From Sphingopyxis sp. CCNWLW2 (GTDB lineage: Bacteria > Pseudomonadota > Alphaproteobacteria > Sphingomonadales > Sphingomonadaceae), in the NCBI RefSeq assembly GCF_037095755.1, contig NZ_JBAWKJ010000001.1, positions 995,001 through 1,059,000 on the forward strand: 64,000 nucleotides of DNA. The letters run 5' to 3'. The position numbers were made by a program, and so were the translations under genes. Shown here in pieces: positions 61,762-64,000 of this stretch. The notes below the pieces were generated by a model. The model ran no database searches, was not told the origin of the DNA, and worked only from the letters and a program-made list of their open reading frames with translations. The number at the start of each line of letters is the position of its first letter. Position 1 is the first letter of the stretch.

Positions 61762-62403
61762 ATGGCCGAAGACCTGATTTTCTATACCAATCCGATGTCG
61801 CGCGGGCAGATCGTCCGCTGGATGCTCGAAGAGGTCGGCGCGCCTTATGAACCGCGTATCCTCGACTATGGAACGACTATGAAGGACGACGCCTATCTGG
61901 CGATCAATCCCATGGGCAAGGTCCCGGCAGTCGTCCACGATGGGAAGGTCATCACCGAATGCGCGGCGATCTGCGCCTATCTCGCCGACGCCTTCCCCGA
62001 AGCCGGCCTCGCGCCCGATGCGGCCGACCGCGCCGATTATTACCGCTGGCTGTTCTTCACTTCGGGGCCCGTCGAACAGGCGATCACCGCCAAGCATTTC
62101 GGGCTCGAGCCCGATGCCGACCAGCAACGCATGGCGGGTTTCGGTTCGCTTCCCGCCGCGCTCGACGCGCTCGAAAGCGCCGTCGCGGGCAAGGCGTTCG
62201 TCGCGGGCAACCGCTTCAGCGCCGCTGACGTCTATGTCGGCAGCCAGATCGACTGGGGACTGCAGTTCGGCACGATCGCGTCGCGCCCCGCGTTCGAGGC
62301 CTATGTCGCCCCCCTGCGGACACGCGCCGCGTACAAGCGTGCCAAGGAGATCGACAACGGCCTGATCGCCGAGATACAGGCGGCGGGCACCGCCCCCGCC
62401 TAG
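61762..62403 (+). CDS. Glutathione S-transferase
   Basis: A 213-residue GST. The thioredoxin-fold half has FYTNPMSRGQIVRWMLEEVG and MGKVPAVVHDGKVITECAAI (cis-Pro GSH site). The helical half has SRFSAADVYVGSQIDW-like NRFSAADVYVGSQIDWGLQF (N-cap box). The substrate is unknown. GGGAGAAACG precedes ATG 61762. Its stop overlaps the end of the convergent DUF2785 gene by four bases. Confidence 0.9.
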   Translation: MAEDLIFYTNPMSRGQIVRWMLEEVGAPYEPRILDYGTTMKDDAYLAINPMGKVPAVVHDGKVITECAAICAYLADAFPEAGLAPDAADRADYYRWLFFTSGPVEQAITAKHFGLEPDADQQRMAGFGSLPAALDALESAVAGKAFVAGNRFSAADVYVGSQIDWGLQFGTIASRPAFEAYVAPLRTRAAYKRAKEIDNGLIAEIQAAGTAPA

Positions 62404-63290
62404 GGCAGCGCCTTCAGCAATCCGGCGGCAAACGGCGCGAGCCGCCGGACCTGCGGATCCTGCGATTCGCTGGCCGCGACATAGACGGCATCGCCGAACG
62501 CACTGCTGTTATGCACCGCCGCCAATCCCGTTTCGCTGGCATAAGGCGCCTTCCAGCGCGGAGCGTCATCGGGATGGAGCGACCGGAACCATGCCGCCCA
62601 AGCGGCATCGTCGATGTCGGCGCGTTTGGCGAGGAAAAGTATCGGGCGCGCGAGCCGCCGCGCCTCGCCATGGACATAGGCGTGCGATCCAGGAGGCGCG
62701 ACCTGCGCCGCGATAGCCGCGAGCAACAAGTCAGCATCCGCGCGCGACAAGCGCGGGTTGAGCGCCAGCTGGAGCATAACATCGGCGCCGTGCGCGACGC
62801 CATGCCGCCAGCCTTCGCCGGCGATGAAGCCGCGATAGTCGGTGACGCCGCGAAGATATGTCGTCCCGGTTTCGGCGAGTGCGTGAAGTTCGGCCTCGGT
62901 CAGAAAGGCCTCGACACGGTCGGCGCGCGCGATCTCGGACAGCGTCAGCGCTGCAAAGGGTCGGCGAAAGCCCGCGGCATCGTCGGGCGCCGAGACCATC
63001 CTCGTCAACACACCGAGCGCGTAGCGCATCTGCGCGGGCGTCAGATATTTGCCGCGCAGCCCTTCGGACCACATGGTGAAAGCGAAATCGTCGCGCATTG
63101 CCGGATCGGGATCGCCGAGGCAGGCGGCAAGGGCGTCCAGATCGGCATTACCCGCTTTCGGGAAGAAGGATGCGGCATGGCCCTTCAGGTCACCAGCGGG
63201 CCGCGCGACGGTACAGACGCCAGTGCTCTCCCCCGCCGCCGGCGCCGTCAGCATCAAGCCGGCCGACGCCAGCACCGCGAACCATTTCAT
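62400..63290 (-). CDS. Secreted DUF2785-type protein
   Basis: A 296-residue protein. The signal peptide is cleaved near APAAGES. The mature helical domain has DFAFTMWSEGLRGKYLTPAQ, GWRHGVAHGADVMLQLALNP (the DUF2785 signature as I recall it) and PGSHAYVHGEARRLARPILF. Conserved histidines suggest an enzyme or metal site, but the function is unknown. ATG 63290 follows GGGGGATGGG; TTG 63302 is an alternative. Confidence 0.75.
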   Translation of the reverse strand: MKWFAVLASAGLMLTAPAAGESTGVCTVARPAGDLKGHAASFFPKAGNADLDALAACLGDPDPAMRDDFAFTMWSEGLRGKYLTPAQMRYALGVLTRMVSAPDDAAGFRRPFAALTLSEIARADRVEAFLTEAELHALAETGTTYLRGVTDYRGFIAGEGWRHGVAHGADVMLQLALNPRLSRADADLLLAAIAAQVAPPGSHAYVHGEARRLARPILFLAKRADIDDAAWAAWFRSLHPDDAPRWKAPYASETGLAAVHNSSAFGDAVYVAASESQDPQVRRLAPFAAGLLKALP

Positions 63291-63313
63291 CCCATCCCCC
63301 AAAAAAAGAAAGA

Positions 63314-63337
63314 GCCCGGCGAATCGCTCCGCCGGGC
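63314..63337 (-). terminator. Intrinsic terminator of the Bax-inhibitor-like gene
   Basis: GCCCGGCG and CGCCGGGC form an 8-bp stem with an 8-base loop. On the minus strand it is followed by TCTTTCTTTTTTT, 29 bases after the stop of the upstream gene. Confidence 0.9.
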
Positions 63338-63365
63338 CCGCTTGTTTCGTTCGTCGTCCGTCGGC

Positions 63366-64000
63366 TTATTCGCGGTTGCCCAGCAGGTTGAGCAGGAAGG
63401 TGAACATGTTGACGAAGTCGAGGTAGAGCGTCAGCGCGCCCATGATCACCGACTTGCCGACAAAGTCGGTCCCGCGAACATAGAAATACATGCTCTTGAT
63501 CTTCTGCGTGTCATAGGCGGTGAGGCCCGCGAACAGCAGCACACCGATCACGCTGATCGCGAGGCTGAGCGCGCTCGACTGCACGAACATGTTGATCAGC
63601 ATCGCGACGAGGATACCGACAACACCCATGATCAGGAAGGTGCCGAAACCCGACAAATCCTTCTTGGTCGTATAGCCGTAGAGGCTAAGGCCAAGGAAAG
63701 CCGCCGCGGTCGCGAAGAAGGTGGTCGCGATCGACGATGCCGTAAAGGCGAGGAAGATCGTCGACATCGACAGGCCCATCACCGCGGCATAGACCCAGAA
63801 CAATGTCTGCGCCGCCGTAGTCGACAGCTTGTTGATCCCGAAGCTCAGCACCAGCACGAAGGCCAGCGGCGCGAGCATCACCACCCACATCAGCGGGCTG
63901 CCGATCAGCGACTGGGTAAAGCCGCTGTTGAACGCCAGCATCGCGACGATGCCGGTCAGCAGCACGCCCGAGCCCATATAATTGTAAACCGACAGCATGT
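63366..64000 (-). CDS. Bax inhibitor-1/YccA-family membrane protein (5' end cut by window)
   Basis: At least 210 residues are visible. Seven hydrophobic helices are seen, with YMGSGVLLTGIVAMLAFNSG, GVLLFAGLTAYDTQKIKSMY and LYLDFVNMFTFLLNLLG, all family signatures. TMBIM-type proteins are proposed to be pH-sensitive Ca2+ leak channels; in bacteria the role is unclear. The first roughly 30 residues lie beyond the right edge. The ATG at 63998 is internal because the family normally has an N-terminal extension. Confidence 0.88.
   Translation of the reverse strand, partial: MLSVYNYMGSGVLLTGIVAMLAFNSGFTQSLIGSPLMWVVMLAPLAFVLVLSFGINKLSTTAAQTLFWVYAAVMGLSMSTIFLAFTASSIATTFFATAAAFLGLSLYGYTTKKDLSGFGTFLIMGVVGILVAMLINMFVQSSALSLAISVIGVLLFAGLTAYDTQKIKSMYFYVRGTDFVGKSVIMGALTLYLDFVNMFTFLLNLLGNRE

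Noticed and set aside
1..64000. CRISPR arrays, insertion sequences, phage or integrase genes, toxin-antitoxin pairs
   Set aside because: No short regularly spaced repeats, no transposase or recombinase motifs and no terminal inverted repeats flanking a gene were seen. The only tandem repeats are coding (adhesin).

Overview
The window looks like chromosomal DNA from a high-GC alphaproteobacterium of the Sphingomonadaceae, most likely Sphingopyxis or a close relative. This is inferred from protein style, codon use and gene content: one bifunctional Rsh, TonB receptors with an N-terminal DIVVTG motif, PepSY partners and a CC_3452-like small protein. No rRNA, CRISPR array, insertion sequence, integrase or origin was seen. 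There are two tRNA-Gly genes (GCC and CCC anticodons).

Layout. 1-3789: N-terminal part of a giant tandem-repeat surface adhesin on the minus strand, running off the left edge, divergent from a PilZ-domain (c-di-GMP-type) membrane protein. 4.9-7.6 kb: arsenic operon arsR-arsC-acr3-arsH with two matched operators. 7.6-12.6 kb: a HutC-like GntR regulator facing a TonB receptor plus two PepSY membrane proteins. A shared ACCTGTATA-type site lies in front of both the regulator and the receptor. 13.1-18.8 kb: a copper locus in which a CnrY/CnrX/CnrH-type anti-sigma, sensor and ECF sigma module leads into copA-copB, with copC-copD divergent. The two facing promoters carry the same GAGGG-N15-GCGTATTA signature. 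18.9-26.2 kb: a czc efflux operon (DUF3703 protein, CzcI-like protein, czcC, B, A, D) behind a textbook MerR-type promoter, with no merR gene in the window.

26.2-42.5 kb is mostly housekeeping: a methyltransferase, an AraC regulator, tRNA-Gly, the thioredoxin-like cochaperone CnoX with a Lon N-domain protein, a sigma-70-like protein, a UbiH-type hydroxylase, ftsK, lolA, xthA, ribA, a LytS/LytTR two-component pair, an HxlR regulator divergent from a small secreted protein, and rsh.

42.5-52.2 kb is the most unusual part. It is a tight four-gene minus-strand operon: a pentaheme cytochrome (one heme site is CX4CH), a lipoprotein with two HbpS/GlcG-like domains, an outer-membrane beta-barrel, and a 1429-residue decaheme protein with a C-terminal beta-propeller. 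About 15 covalent hemes plus a barrel and a lipoprotein suggest a periplasm-to-outer-membrane electron-transfer or heme-handling system that I cannot match to a named pathway.

52.3-64 kb: glutamate dehydrogenase (gdhA), a TPR protein, proline catabolism (putA with a divergent Lrp-type regulator), tRNA-Gly, a transglutaminase-like protein, an MFS exporter, a CinA-type MoaB-fold protein, a GST, a DUF2785 protein and a Bax-inhibitor-1 family protein cut by the right edge.
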